Of a DNA stretch of 64,000 bases, positions 54,422 through 63,558 are shown piece after piece (positions within the stretch are counted from its first letter, which is position 1; each line of letters opens with the position of its first letter). The notes under the pieces are model-generated. The model searched no databases. It saw only the letters and a list, made by a program, of their open reading frames with translations, and had not been told where the DNA came from. The translations under genes were made by a program, and so were the position numbers. Location of the stretch: contig WGOE01000011.1 in NCBI GenBank assembly GCA_016124195.1, positions 1-64,000 on the forward strand. Direction: 5' to 3'. The stretch comes from a bacterium. Lineage in GTDB: Bacteria; Pseudomonadota; Alphaproteobacteria; Rhodobacterales; Rhodobacteraceae.

Positions 54422-55663
54422 ATGGCAGAGGGTTTGGCGGCGCGGCGGGCGGCACTGGCATTGCTGGCGGGGGTGATGGTCAAGGGGCTGTCGCTTGCCG
54501 AACAGGGCGATGCGCCGCTGGCGGGGCTGGCGCCCGGGGATCGGGCGCGGGCGCAGCGGCTCGCCCTGGCCGTGATGCGGCGGGCCGAGCCGATCGACCG
54601 GCTGCTGGGCACCTTTCTGCACAAGAAGCCACCCTTGCCCGCGCTGAACATCCTGCGGCTGGCCGTGGTGGAATTGGCCGAGGGCAGCGCCGCGCATGGC
54701 GTGGTGAACTCTGCCGTGGAGCTGGCGCGGCGCGACCGCGAGACCAGCGGCCTGGCCGGCATGATCAACGCGGTGCTGCGCAAGCTGGTGCCGCCGATCG
54801 AGATTGGCGGCCCCGCGCAGCGCCTGCCGGGCTGGCTGCGGCAGGCCTTGGTGGCGCGCTATGGCAAGGTGGCCGTGGCGCGGATGGAAGAGGTGCAGGC
54901 GGGCACCCCGCCGGTCGATATCACGCTGAAGGCAGGGGCCACGGCGCCGGAAGGGGCGGACGTGCTGCCAACCGGCAGCCTGCGGCTGGGCGGGGGGCAG
55001 GTCTCTGCCCTGCCCGGCTTTGCCGAGGGTGACTTCTGGGTTCAGGATGCGGCAGCGGCGCTGGCGGTGAGGCTTCTGGGCGATGTGCGGGGGCTGCGGG
55101 TCCTGGACCTGTGCGCGGCGCCGGGCGGCAAGACCTTGCAACTGGCCGATGGCGGGGCGGAGGTGACGGCGCTGGACATCTCGGGGCCGCGGCTGGGCCG
55201 GCTGCGCGAGAACCTGGCGCGGACCGGATTGCAGGCCCGGATCGTCACGGCGGATGCCCTGCAATGGCAGCCCGACGCCCCCTTCGATGCGGTCCTGCTG
55301 GATGCGCCCTGTTCGGCGACGGGGACGATCCGGCGCCATCCCGACCTGCCCTTCCTGCGCCAGCCGGGCGAGATTGCCGGGCTGGTTGATCTGCAGGCCC
55401 GGCTGCTTGACCGCGCCCTTGGCTTTGTGAAACCCGGCGGGCGGCTGGTCTATTGCACCTGTTCCCTCTTGCAGGACGAGGGCGAGGCGCAGGTGGCCGC
55501 GGCTTTGGCGCGGCATCCGGAACTGATGCTGCTCAAGCCCGACCTGGCCGGGGTCGAGCCGGCCTGGATGACCGACCGCGGCCTGCGGCTGCGCCCGGAC
55601 TATTGGGCCGAGCGCGGCGGTATGGACGGCTTTTACATGGCCCTTCTGCAACTGCCCGGCTGA
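54422..55663 (+). CDS. rsmB: 16S rRNA (cytosine-967-C5)-methyltransferase RsmB
   Basis: A 413-residue SAM-dependent methyltransferase with an N-terminal NusB-like RNA-binding domain (about 1-130) and a Rossmann catalytic domain. Seen: LDLCAAPGGKTLQL SAM motif, the PC catalytic motif LLDAPCSATGT and the second Cys in VYCTCSL. Ends nine bases before a convergent SDR gene. The N-terminal domain lacks extra extensions. Confidence 0.93.
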   Translation: MAEGLAARRAALALLAGVMVKGLSLAEQGDAPLAGLAPGDRARAQRLALAVMRRAEPIDRLLGTFLHKKPPLPALNILRLAVVELAEGSAAHGVVNSAVELARRDRETSGLAGMINAVLRKLVPPIEIGGPAQRLPGWLRQALVARYGKVAVARMEEVQAGTPPVDITLKAGATAPEGADVLPTGSLRLGGGQVSALPGFAEGDFWVQDAAAALAVRLLGDVRGLRVLDLCAAPGGKTLQLADGGAEVTALDISGPRLGRLRENLARTGLQARIVTADALQWQPDAPFDAVLLDAPCSATGTIRRHPDLPFLRQPGEIAGLVDLQARLLDRALGFVKPGGRLVYCTCSLLQDEGEAQVAAALARHPELMLLKPDLAGVEPAWMTDRGLRLRPDYWAERGGMDGFYMALLQLPG

Positions 55664-55673
55664 GACTGTTCGA

Positions 55674-56414
55674 TCAGTGCTTTTTTCGGGGGGCGAACAG
55701 CGGGTAATAGGCCCAGTCCGGCAGGAATTGTGACAGCCGGAAGACCCAGGAAAACACGGCTGGAAAGCTTTTCTTGAAGGCGGTGCCCTGCATCAGGCGC
55801 ATCATGTGACCTGCGGCCTCGGCCGGTTCCATCAGGAAGGGCATGGAAAAGTTGTTGAGCGCGGTCAGACGCGTCTTGATGAACCCGGGGTTGGCGAGTT
55901 GCACGCGGATGCCGCTGCCGCGCAGATCGGCCTGCAGGCATTCGGCCAGCGCCATCACGCCCGCCTTGCTGGCCTGATAGCCCATGGCCCCCGGCAGACC
56001 GCGAAAGCCCGACAGCGAGCCGGTCAGCACGATATGCCCCTCCCCGCGCGCCACCATGCCGGGCAGGACGGCGCCCAGCACCCGGGCGCAGCCGGTGAAA
56101 TTGACGTCGCACATCTGGACGAACTGCGCAGGCTCGAGCCCGTCGGCCGGCATCGGCCAATAGACGCCCGCCAGCCAGACCAGGCCATCCACCGCGCCAA
56201 CCCGCGCGGCAGCCGCGGCAACCGAGGCGTCATCGGCCACGTCAACCGGAACGGCTTCGGCCCCGGGCAGGGTCTGGCAGACCTCGTCCAGGCGGGCGGC
56301 GTTGCGGGCCGACAGCACGAGGCGGGCGCCGGCGGCGTGCATCTGTTCCGCCAGCGCCAGCCCCAGCCCTTCGGAGGCGCCCACCAGCCAGTAGCGTTTG
56401 CCGGAAAGGTTCAT
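55674..56414 (-). CDS. SDR family oxidoreductase
   Basis: A 246-residue short-chain dehydrogenase. N-terminal YWLVGASEGLGLALAEQM (8-25), catalytic Ser and Tyr-x3-Lys in LTGSLSGFRGLPGAMGYQASK, and NPGFIKTRLT. The C-terminal tail is basic and hydrophobic (FSWVFRLSQFLPDWAYYPLF), suggesting membrane association. It is the last gene of the minus-strand operon FAD protein-DUF1365-DUF3833-SDR; its start overlaps the DUF3833 stop (56411-56414). Confidence 0.9.
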   Translation of the reverse strand: MNLSGKRYWLVGASEGLGLALAEQMHAAGARLVLSARNAARLDEVCQTLPGAEAVPVDVADDASVAAAAARVGAVDGLVWLAGVYWPMPADGLEPAQFVQMCDVNFTGCARVLGAVLPGMVARGEGHIVLTGSLSGFRGLPGAMGYQASKAGVMALAECLQADLRGSGIRVQLANPGFIKTRLTALNNFSMPFLMEPAEAAGHMMRLMQGTAFKKSFPAVFSWVFRLSQFLPDWAYYPLFAPRKKH

Positions 56415-56962
56415 GCCGCGGCCGGCATCGGGCGCATGGTGGCGATCAGTTCGGCGACCTTGATGCCGAACTTGCGGAACTGGCTGCGGTTCATGATGGT
56501 GCCATTGGGCATCAGATACATCCAGTCGACCACGTCCAGCACATGGCCGCCGGCCTCGGCGGGCAGGCGGATGCGGTAGCGCATCTCGCAGGCCGGGCCC
56601 TCGGTCCGGCCGGAACCGGCGCCGACCAGATCATCGGCCTCGGCGCGGATCGAGCCGTCGTTGGACAGGCTGAGCCGCCAGGCGCGGTCCTGGGTGGCGC
56701 CGCTGTCATAGCGGAACCTTTCGGTCAGAGTGCCGCGCGTGCCGTCCCACTTGCCCTCCATATCCGCGACAAAGCGCGAGGAGACCCGCCCGAAGGGGCC
56801 GTAGATCACGCCCTCGCACAGGATCGGGCCGCTCAGGTGGGTGCGCGGGTCGAACTGCGGCCCCTTGCCCTTGTACTCGGCCAGCGACTGGCTGGGGAAC
56901 CCGGTGAAGCGGGGGGCCAGGATCAGCAAAGCCACGAGCGCGATGACAGCGAAAAGGAACAT
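56411..56962 (-). CDS. DUF3833 family protein
   Basis: A 183-residue protein with one N-terminal hydrophobic helix (about 1-18) and a beta-rich soluble part: GPILCEGVIYGPFGRVSSRF, GTLTERFRYDSGATQDRAW and WMYLMPNGTIMNRSQFRKFG, the DUF3833 signature. Lipid-binding by analogy with lipocalin-like folds is inference only. The start ATG 56962 overlaps the DUF1365 stop (TGATG), and a GTG three bases earlier is an alternative. Confidence 0.85.
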   Translation of the reverse strand: MFLFAVIALVALLILAPRFTGFPSQSLAEYKGKGPQFDPRTHLSGPILCEGVIYGPFGRVSSRFVADMEGKWDGTRGTLTERFRYDSGATQDRAWRLSLSNDGSIRAEADDLVGAGSGRTEGPACEMRYRIRLPAEAGGHVLDVVDWMYLMPNGTIMNRSQFRKFGIKVAELIATMRPMPAAA

Positions 56963-57705
56963 CACGACACCTCAGAGGTCGGGGGTTGCGGACGCGGGCG
57001 GAAGACCGAGCCCTTGGCCCAGAGTTTCAGCGCCTGCCAATGGATCAGTGCCAGCACCCGGCGCGAGCCGAAGGGGCGACGGATCAGCGCCTTGACGAGG
57101 CCAAGGTTGGTCAGCGGCACCAGCGGGCCGGTCAGTGTGGCGATCAGGCCATCCTCGCCCGCGGCATAGTCGATGACGATGTTGAGACGGTCCGGCCGCA
57201 GGTCGATGCGGAATGTGTAGCTGCCAGCAACGGTCTGGAAGGGCGAGACGTGAAAGATCTTCTGCGCGGTCAGGCGGTCTTCGGCGGTGATCGGGCCAAG
57301 GTCGGGGCGATGGCACAGATAGGAATGGCGGTCGCCATAGGTGTTGGTCACCTCGGCGATCATGACGCGCAGGCCGCTGTCATCCTCGGCCAGCCAGAAC
57401 GAGACGGGGTTGAAGACATGGCCCAGAAGGCGCGGCTGGGCCAGAAGCCGCAGGCGTTTGGGCGCGGGCAGGTTGTGGCGGGCCAGAACCTCGCGCACCC
57501 AGGCCGCCCCCCTGCCCTGACCGGGCGCGCCGCCATGGTCGCTGTCATGGATCGCGGCAAGATTGGCGCGGTTGCGGGAAAAGAGGCTCGGGCCCGCATC
57601 GTCCTCGGGCTCCAGAAGCACATAGTCCACGCCGTAGCGAAAAGCATTCGCGATACGGCCCTTGCGGCCGTGGAAGGTTTGCCCGGCCAGATGCAGCGCG
57701 GTCAT
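56962..57705 (-). CDS. DUF1365 family protein
   Basis: A 247-residue protein with the DUF1365 pattern: RKGRIANAFRYGVDYVLLE, LLAQPRLLGHVFNPVSFWLA, AEVTNTYGDRHSYL and KIFHVSPFQTVAGSYTFRI. The family travels with FAD-dependent amine-oxidase-like proteins and cyclopropane fatty-acid synthases. In R. sphaeroides, homologues in this RpoE-controlled region have been tied to furan fatty-acid formation; I recall this from the literature and cannot verify the mapping here. A 121-base gap separates it from the upstream flavoprotein gene. Confidence 0.88.
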   Translation of the reverse strand: MTALHLAGQTFHGRKGRIANAFRYGVDYVLLEPEDDAGPSLFSRNRANLAAIHDSDHGGAPGQGRGAAWVREVLARHNLPAPKRLRLLAQPRLLGHVFNPVSFWLAEDDSGLRVMIAEVTNTYGDRHSYLCHRPDLGPITAEDRLTAQKIFHVSPFQTVAGSYTFRIDLRPDRLNIVIDYAAGEDGLIATLTGPLVPLTNLGLVKALIRRPFGSRRVLALIHWQALKLWAKGSVFRPRPQPPTSEVS

Positions 57706-57826
57706 GGCGCCACCCCGGTTCGCCCGGTACGGGCCCGCGCCGCCGGCAGGACCAAGCTTGCCGCCCGAGCGGCGCGTTTCGGCAATGGGGCTGAGCGGGG
57801 CGCAGTCTTGCCCGCGGTTCTGGCTG

Positions 57827-59119
57827 TCATGCGGCCTCGCGGATCAGCTGGCGGGCGCGGATTGCTTCGGCGACATCGGCGGCCGAGGCAAAACCGTCCT
57901 CGTGAAAGCCGTTCTTCATCCAGGCGCCGCAGAACCAGGTGCCGGACCGCCCGTTCATGGCGCGCAATGTGGCCTGGGCATCCAGCGCCGGCTGATCATA
58001 GACCGGATGGTGGAAGGTCTTGACCGCGTGGATCAGATCCTCGCGGATCGGGCGGTTCGGGTTGAGCGTGACGAAAAGCGGATCGTCCTTCGGGATCGGC
58101 TGCAGCGAGTTCATCCAGTAGGTCAGGTCGATCCGTTCCGGGCGCGGGCCGGCAGGTTCGGCATAGTTCCAGCTGGACCAGGCCCGGCGCGATCTGGGCA
58201 TCTGCGAGGGATCGGCGTGCAGGACCGCCTCGTTCGGCTGATAGCGCACGGCCGCAAGGGCCGCGCGCTCGGAAGGCGTGGCATCGGACAGAAGGCGCAG
58301 GGTGTCGTTGGAATGTGTGGCGAAAACCACCTCGTCGAACAACTCCCACTCGGCGCCATTGGTGCGGATCAATACGCCCTGCGGCACGCGCTGCACCCCG
58401 GCCACCGGCGCAGACAGGCGGATATCAACGCCGTGCCGCGCCATGTCGGCCTCGAGCCGGCGGACGTATTCGATCGAGCCGCCCTTGACCGTGTACCACT
58501 GGTGGTGCTTCCACACGCCCATCAGGCCATGGTTCTTGAAAAAGGTGATCAGCGCCTGCGCCGGAAAATCAAGGATGCCCGAGGCGGGAGTGGACCAGAT
58601 CGCGCCGGTGAAAGGCGCAATGTAATGGTCACGGAACCCGTCCGACATCCGCATCGCATCCATCAGATCGCCCAGCGTCATGCCGGGTGTCAGCACACGG
58701 TCTGCCTTGGCGTGAAAGCGCAGGATATCCGCCAGCATGCGCAGATAACGTGGACTGAGCAGGTTCTTGCGCTGCGCCAGCAGCGAGTTCAGGTTGCGCA
58801 GGGCATATTCCAGCTGCCCGCCCTGGATCGAGCAGCCAAAGCTCATGTCGCTTTCGACGACCGGCACCTCGAGCTTGTCGAACAACGCGGTCAGGCGCGG
58901 ATAGTTGGTGCGGTTGAAGACGATGAACCCCATGTCGACTGGCTGATCGCCACGCTTGCCCGCGATCACCGTATGAGCATGGCCGCCCAGCCTGCGCTCT
59001 GCCTCGAACAGGACCACGGCGTGATCGGTCGCCAAGAGATGCGCGGCCGCCATTCCTGAGATGCCAGCCCCGATCACGGCGATGCGGCGGGACGGTGCAG
59101 AGAAGGTCTCGAACGGCAT
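57827..59119 (-). CDS. FAD-dependent amine-oxidase-like oxidoreductase
   Basis: A 430-residue flavoprotein. RRIAVIGAGISGMAAAHLLA (11-30) is the FAD Rossmann site, GGHAHTV follows, and GTWFCGAWMKNGFHEDGFAS near the C-terminus contacts FAD. It is the first gene of the minus-strand operon, divergent from rpoE-chrR. A predicted RpoE promoter (TGATCC-N18-TAATTC) ends about 23 bases upstream of the start. Homologues in this position in R. sphaeroides act on membrane acyl chains in response to singlet oxygen (from memory). CAGGAG precedes ATG 59119. Confidence 0.9.
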   Translation of the reverse strand: MPFETFSAPSRRIAVIGAGISGMAAAHLLATDHAVVLFEAERRLGGHAHTVIAGKRGDQPVDMGFIVFNRTNYPRLTALFDKLEVPVVESDMSFGCSIQGGQLEYALRNLNSLLAQRKNLLSPRYLRMLADILRFHAKADRVLTPGMTLGDLMDAMRMSDGFRDHYIAPFTGAIWSTPASGILDFPAQALITFFKNHGLMGVWKHHQWYTVKGGSIEYVRRLEADMARHGVDIRLSAPVAGVQRVPQGVLIRTNGAEWELFDEVVFATHSNDTLRLLSDATPSERAALAAVRYQPNEAVLHADPSQMPRSRRAWSSWNYAEPAGPRPERIDLTYWMNSLQPIPKDDPLFVTLNPNRPIREDLIHAVKTFHHPVYDQPALDAQATLRAMNGRSGTWFCGAWMKNGFHEDGFASAADVAEAIRARQLIREAA

Positions 59120-59142
59120 GGCGGCTCCTGTGTCAGATGTAG

Positions 59143-59172
59143 GAATTACGCGGGTCTTGCGCATTTGGATCA
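59143..59172 (-). promoter_or_regulatory. RpoE (group IV sigma) promoter for the flavoprotein operon
   Basis: Read on the minus strand: TGATCC at 59167-59172, 18-base spacer, TAATTC at 59143-59148. TGATCC as -35 is the known RpoE-ChrR element of R. sphaeroides. The start codon of the flavoprotein is about 24 bases beyond the -10. Confidence 0.65.
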
Positions 59173-59195
59173 TGGAAAAGTCCTCGGTGTCTCAG

Positions 59196-59225
59196 TGATC
59201 CAGTACTGCGCGCCGGGCGTAGAAG
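59196..59225 (+). promoter_or_regulatory. RpoE autoregulatory promoter
   Basis: TGATCC at 59196-59201, 18-base spacer, TAGAAG at 59220-59225. Same -35 and spacing as the divergent element, so rpoE-chrR is probably self-activated. The transcript would start near 59232, after the upstream ATG at 59230. Confidence 0.65.
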
Positions 59226-59337
59226 TTTCATGTTGCTAGAACCCCACACCAGCCAATTTGCCGATGGACGTCGGCTGCTTCGGCCCTATGTTGCGCAAGC
59301 GAAAGGGATTGCGGTCGCTAGCAAGGGGATTGTCGCG

Positions 59338-59886
59338 TTGAGCCAGGAGCAGGAGACCGATTGGTCGGCACTGATGCTGGCGGTACGGGATGGCAGGGAT
59401 CGTGCGGCCTTCGCCCTGCTGTTCCGGCATTTCGCGCCTCGGGTGAAATCCTACCTGATGAAATCGGGCGCAAGTGCCGCGCAGGCCGAGGAATGTGCGC
59501 AGGACGTGATGACCACCTTGTGGCAGAAGGCGGGGATGTTCGACCCGGCCCGCGCCTCGGTCTCGACCTGGATCTTCACCATCGCGCGGAACCGGATGAT
59601 CGACATGGTGCGACGCGACAGGCGACCGGACCCCGAGCCGGCGCCCTGGGACCGCGACGCCGAACCTGATCAGGCCGAGGTCTATGCCGCGGCAGAAGAA
59701 AGCCGCGCGCTGACCGCCGCGCTCGCCGATCTGCCCGAAAAGCAGCGCAGCCTGATCCAGCGCGCCTTTTATGGCGATCTGTCGCATTCCGAAATCGCCC
59801 TGGAAACCGGGCTGCCGCTTGGAACCATAAAGTCGCGGATCAGGCTGGCGCTGGACCGCCTGCGTGCCCGCTTGAGTGAGAGTTGA
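59338..59886 (+). CDS. rpoE: RNA polymerase sigma factor RpoE (ECF, ChrR-controlled)
   Basis: A 182-residue ECF sigma factor. Region 2: DRAAFALLFRHFAPRVKSYLMKSGA to WIFTIARNRMIDMVRR; region 4: LPEKQRSLIQRAFYGDLSHSEIA and GLPLGTIKSRIRLALDRLR. The sequence closely follows R. sphaeroides RpoE, which answers singlet oxygen. TTG 59338 is preferred as start: AAGGGG lies 9 bases upstream, homology begins here, and the predicted transcript starts after the alternative ATG 59230. chrR overlaps-to-abuts downstream. Confidence 0.92.
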   Translation: MSQEQETDWSALMLAVRDGRDRAAFALLFRHFAPRVKSYLMKSGASAAQAEECAQDVMTTLWQKAGMFDPARASVSTWIFTIARNRMIDMVRRDRRPDPEPAPWDRDAEPDQAEVYAAAEESRALTAALADLPEKQRSLIQRAFYGDLSHSEIALETGLPLGTIKSRIRLALDRLRARLSES

Positions 59887-59891
59887 AGACG

Positions 59892-60542
59892 ATGAAGATG
59901 AACATTCGCCACCATTTGAACGATGCTTTGTTGATGAGCTATGCGGCGGGAAGCCTGCCGGAAGCCTTTGGTCTGGTCGTGGCCGCCCATGTGTCCCTGT
60001 GCGACGATTGCCGGGCCCGGCTCGAGTCCTTCGAGGCGCTTGGCGGCGCCCTCGTCGAGGCCGAGCCCGGCGCCGAGATGGGCGAGGCGGCCCTGGCGCA
60101 GGTGATGGCGCGGCTGGATGGCACGGGTGAGTCCCAGCCCGCGCGGGCACCTCGGAAGGCCGGGATCCTGCCGGCGCCGGTGGCGACCTATGTGGGCGGC
60201 GATCTGGACAGCGTGAAGTGGAAACCCATCGGCATGGGGGTGCGTCAGGCGATCCTGCCGACCTCGCGCCGGGCCACGGCACGTTTGTTGTATATTCCGG
60301 CCGGTCAGGCTGTGCCCGACCACGGGCACCGGGGCACCGAGCTGACGCTGGTACTGCACGGCGCCTTCCGCGATGCGACCGACCGGTTCGGGCCGGGCGA
60401 TCTGGAGATTGCGGACGAAGACCTGCAGCACACGCCGGTGGCCGAGGATGGCGCGGATTGCATCTGCCTCGCCGCCACCGATGCGCCACTGCGCTTTGCC
60501 GGTCTGGTGCCGCGCCTGTTGCAGCCCCTGTTCCGCATCTGA
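59892..60542 (+). CDS. chrR: ChrR family anti-sigma factor
   Basis: A 216-residue zinc-binding anti-sigma factor that holds RpoE until singlet oxygen or organic peroxide is sensed. N-terminal ZAS domain: His8, His33, Cys37 and Cys40 (AAHVSLCDDC) form the zinc site. The C-terminal cupin domain (about 105-216) has VPDHGHRGTELTLVL and related metal-ligand positions. Start ATG 59892 is preferred; ATG 59898 is close. It begins 5 bases after the rpoE stop. Confidence 0.93.
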   Translation: MKMNIRHHLNDALLMSYAAGSLPEAFGLVVAAHVSLCDDCRARLESFEALGGALVEAEPGAEMGEAALAQVMARLDGTGESQPARAPRKAGILPAPVATYVGGDLDSVKWKPIGMGVRQAILPTSRRATARLLYIPAGQAVPDHGHRGTELTLVLHGAFRDATDRFGPGDLEIADEDLQHTPVAEDGADCICLAATDAPLRFAGLVPRLLQPLFRI

Positions 60543-60567
60543 CAGGCTGCGCCGGCCGACGCCGCGG

Positions 60568-60586
60568 TGGGGGTTTCACACCCCCA
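60568..60586. repeat. third copy of the GGGGGTTTCACACCCCC palindrome
   Basis: TGGGGG-TTTCACA-CCCCCA at 60568-60586 is the same hairpin core as at 54055 and 54091 with the outer pair changed. It lies between chrR and the convergent cation efflux gene and could serve as a bidirectional terminator. Confidence 0.65.
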
Positions 60587-60627
60587 CACCCCCGTGGAGT
60601 AGTGTCACAAAGAGCAAGGGAAAGCGG

Positions 60628-61515
60628 TCACAGGACCACGATGCCGGTGTGTTTGGCCTTGAACTCCGGCTCGACATGGATCGTGACGATGCAGCCCTCG
60701 ACCAGCGCCTTGAGGCCAGCCTCGACCCGGTCGCAGAGATCATGCGCCTCTGACACGGTCAGGCTGCCCGGCACGACCAGGTGAAACTCGATGAAGGTGG
60801 CAGCACCGGCAGCGCGGGTGCGCAGGTCATGCGCCTCGACCGCGCCGATGGCTTCGACGGCGATCACGCGCCGCACCTCGGCCAGGACCTCGTCCGAGAG
60901 GGATTCGTCAAGCAATCCCGACAGGCTTTGCTGCATCACGCGCCAGCCTGACCACAGGATGTTGATCGCAACGAGCCCCGCCATCGCCGGGTCGAGCCAG
61001 ACCCAGCCGGTCTCGATCGCCATCAGCACGCCGAAGGTGACCACGACGGAAGAGACCACATCCAGAAAAAGATGGCGTCCGTCGGCGACCAGCGCGGGCG
61101 AGCGGAAGGCGCGGCCTTGATGGATCAGCACCCAGGCCCAAACCGCGTTCAGTACCGAGGCCGCACCATTCACCATCAGACCGCGCAGCGGCGCCTCGAG
61201 CGCATGGGGCGTCATGATCCCGTCCCAGGTCTGCTTGAGGATCACCAGCGCCGCCACGATGATCATGACCCCTTCCAGGATCGCCGAAAAAAGCTCTGCC
61301 TTGTGATGGCCATAGGGGTGGTTTGCATCAGCCGGCAGCGCCGCCACCCGGATCGCCGCGAGCGCCGCGATCGCTGTCACCACATTGACCGTGCTTTCCA
61401 GCGCATCCGACAACAGCGCCACCGATCCGGTCATCAGCCAGGCCAGCAGCTTGAGGCCAAGGACGACCAGTCCAAGCACGATGCTGCCAATTCCCAGTTT
61501 GACGACATTGCGCAT
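60628..61515 (-). CDS. cation diffusion facilitator family transporter
   Basis: A 295-residue CDF efflux protein with six predicted helices and a C-terminal metallochaperone-like domain. Seen: [23 protein letters not shown] and [12 protein letters not shown], whose Asp/His residues form the transport site; the C-terminal [12 protein letters not shown] and FHLVVPGSL segments follow. Metal (Zn, Fe or Mn) not predictable. GGAGG lies about 8 bases before ATG 61515. Confidence 0.92.
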   Translation of the reverse strand: MRNVVKLGIGSIVLGLVVLGLKLLAWLMTGSVALLSDALESTVNVVTAIAALAAIRVAALPADANHPYGHHKAELFSAILEGVMIIVAALVILKQTWDGIMTPHALEAPLRGLMVNGAASVLNAVWAWVLIHQGRAFRSPALVADGRHLFLDVVSSVVVTFGVLMAIETGWVWLDPAMAGLVAINILWSGWRVMQQSLSGLLDESLSDEVLAEVRRVIAVEAIGAVEAHDLRTRAAGAATFIEFHLVVPGSLTVSEAHDLCDRVEAGLKALVEGCIVTIHVEPEFKAKHTGIVVL

Positions 61516-61736
61516 CGACCCGCCTCCATGCTGCACTTGCGGCATGGCCGCCGTTGCCCGTAACAAAGGCTTGGCCTGCAATCAAGCGGTGCCTTGGCCC
61601 GGCTTGCAAGCCTTTCGCCGCGCACTGGCGCGGGCTGCGACCACTTTTCCCCTTGAAACAGGGCAAAAACAAGCGCATATCGCCCGGCACGCCTGCAGCC
61701 TTACCGGACGCGGGCCTAATCCTATTTGGAGAGACC

Positions 61737-61955
61737 ATGGCCAAGGAAGAACTTCTCGAATTCCCCGGTGTCGTGAAAGAACTCCTGCCCAATGCGACAT
61801 TCAAGGTTGAACTCGACAATGGCCATGAATTGATTGCGGTGATGGCAGGCAAGATGCGCAAGAATCGCATCCGCGTTCTGGCGGGCGACAAGGTGCAGGT
61901 GGAAATGACGCCGTACGACCTGTCGAAGGGTCGCATCAACTATCGGTTCAAGTGA
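61737..61955 (+). CDS. infA: translation initiation factor IF-1
   Basis: A 72-residue OB-fold protein. [20 protein letters not shown] and [20 protein letters not shown] with KGRINYRFK are canonical. GGAGAG lies 4 bases before the ATG. First gene of infA-maf-rng-yacG; GTGA overlap with maf. The upstream 221-base gap holds its promoter but no further gene. Confidence 0.98.
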   Translation: MAKEELLEFPGVVKELLPNATFKVELDNGHELIAVMAGKMRKNRIRVLAGDKVQVEMTPYDLSKGRINYRFK

Positions 61956-62527
61956 GATTAATTCTCGGATCGGCAAGCCCGCGCCGGAAAGAGCTTCTGG
62001 CGCAGCTTGGGATCGTGCCTGACGCGATCATCCCCCCCGACATCGACGAAGACCCGCGTCCGCGCGAATTGCCCCTGCCCTATTGCGCCCGGATCGCGCG
62101 GGACAAGGCCCTGGCGGTGCCGGCCGGGCCGGACGATCTGGTGCTGTGCGCCGATACGACCGTGGCGATCGGTCGCCGCATCCTGGGCAAGCCCGCCGAT
62201 GCCGGGCAGGCGGCGGAGTTTCTGACCGCTCTGGGCGGGCGGCGCCACCAGGTCATCACGGCCCTGGCCCTGCGGCGGGGCGACCGGTTGTGGGAGCGTG
62301 CGAGCACCTCTGCCGTCAAGATGAAGCGGCTCTCCGATGTCGAGTTGAACGCCTATCTGGCCAGCGGCGAATGGCAGGGCAAGGCGGGCGCTTATGGAAT
62401 CCAGGGGGCGGCCGGTGCCTTCGTCCCGTGGATTTCAGGCAGTTTCACCGGCATCGTCGGGCTGCCCCTGGCCGAAACCGCAGCACTGCTGCAAGCCGCC
62501 GGTTATCCGGTGTGGAGAACATCATGA
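61952..62527 (+). CDS. maf: Maf-like nucleoside triphosphate pyrophosphatase
   Basis: A 191-residue house-cleaning pyrophosphatase, probably on modified pyrimidine or dTTP/UTP. Seen: [57 protein letters not shown] and [14 protein letters not shown] start at 61952 overlaps the infA stop. Overlaps rng by ATGA. Confidence 0.93.
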   Translation: MRLILGSASPRRKELLAQLGIVPDAIIPPDIDEDPRPRELPLPYCARIARDKALAVPAGPDDLVLCADTTVAIGRRILGKPADAGQAAEFLTALGGRRHQVITALALRRGDRLWERASTSAVKMKRLSDVELNAYLASGEWQGKAGAYGIQGAAGAFVPWISGSFTGIVGLPLAETAALLQAAGYPVWRTS

Positions 62528-63558
62528 AGGGCCGCATCATCGTTCTGGACGAGATCGGAGGGCGCAAGGCCGCCGCCCTGATCGTGGATGGCGCGCTGCA
62601 GGACCTGCTGATCGACCCCGAGGATGACACGCCCCTGACCGGCGCCATTTATCGCGCCGTGGCCGACCGTCCGATGAAGGGCATGGGCGGCATGTTCGTC
62701 AAGCTGCCGGGCGGCACCTCTGGCTTTCTGCGGCAGACCGATGGGCTGGCGCCGGGTCAGCGCCTTCTGGTTCAGGTCACGGGGCCGGCCGAGCCGGGCA
62801 AGGCGCTGCCGGTCACCGCGCGGCTGTTGTTCAAGGGGCGGCTTGCGATCGTCACGCCGGGCGCGCCGGGGCTGAACATCTCGCGCCGGATCAAGGACGA
62901 AAACCTGCGCGACCACCTGCAGACCCTGGCCGATGCCGGCATGGCCGGGTCCGACCCTGAGATCGGGCTGATCCTGCGTTCGGCCGCCGAAGCGGCGGAG
63001 GACGAAGATATTTCCGCCGAAATCGCCGAACTGCGCGCCCTCAGCGCCGCCGTGATGGCCGATCTGGACGGCGGGCCGGAACTGTTGCTGGAAGGGGCCA
63101 GCGCCCAGGACACCGCCTGGCGCGACTGGAGCGAGCCTGCCCCGGACGAGGTGATCGAAGGCGGCTTTGCCGATCACGGCGTGCTGGACCTGATCGAGGC
63201 CTTGCGCGGGCCACGGGTTGATCTGGGCAACGGCCACATGATGATCGAGCCGACACGCGCCCTGGTGGCGGTGGACGTGAACACCGGGGCCGACACCTCG
63301 CCCGCGGCCAGCCTCAAGGTCAATATCGCGGCCGCCCGCGACCTGCCGCGCCAGTTGCGGCTGCGTGGGCTGGGCGGGCAAGTCGTGGTGGACTTCGCGC
63401 CGATGCCCAAGAAGGACCGCGCCGTTCTGGATCAGGTGCTCAAGGCCGCCTTCAAGGCCGAGGGCGGCGAGGCCAATCTGGCCGGCTGGACCGTGCTGGG
63501 CCTGTACGAGATGACCCGCAAGCGTGACCGCCTGCCGCTGTCCGGGCTTTTGCCATGA
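62524..63558 (+). CDS. rng: ribonuclease E/G family protein
   Basis: A 344-residue ribonuclease of the RNase G/E catalytic core. Seen: a domain starting [25 protein letters not shown], and the DNase I-like site [11 protein letters not shown] with a later [10 protein letters not shown], whose Asp residues bind magnesium. It is shorter than RNase G (about 490), lacking much of the S1/5' sensor and small domain, so activity may differ. Overlaps maf and yacG by ATGA. Confidence 0.88.
   Translation: MKGRIIVLDEIGGRKAAALIVDGALQDLLIDPEDDTPLTGAIYRAVADRPMKGMGGMFVKLPGGTSGFLRQTDGLAPGQRLLVQVTGPAEPGKALPVTARLLFKGRLAIVTPGAPGLNISRRIKDENLRDHLQTLADAGMAGSDPEIGLILRSAAEAAEDEDISAEIAELRALSAAVMADLDGGPELLLEGASAQDTAWRDWSEPAPDEVIEGGFADHGVLDLIEALRGPRVDLGNGHMMIEPTRALVAVDVNTGADTSPAASLKVNIAAARDLPRQLRLRGLGGQVVVDFAPMPKKDRAVLDQVLKAAFKAEGGEANLAGWTVLGLYEMTRKRDRLPLSGLLP

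Noticed and set aside
59230-59337. Longer rpoE start at ATG 59230
   Set aside because: The predicted promoter would start transcription after it, and the added 36 residues have no match to RpoE; TTG 59338 fits better.
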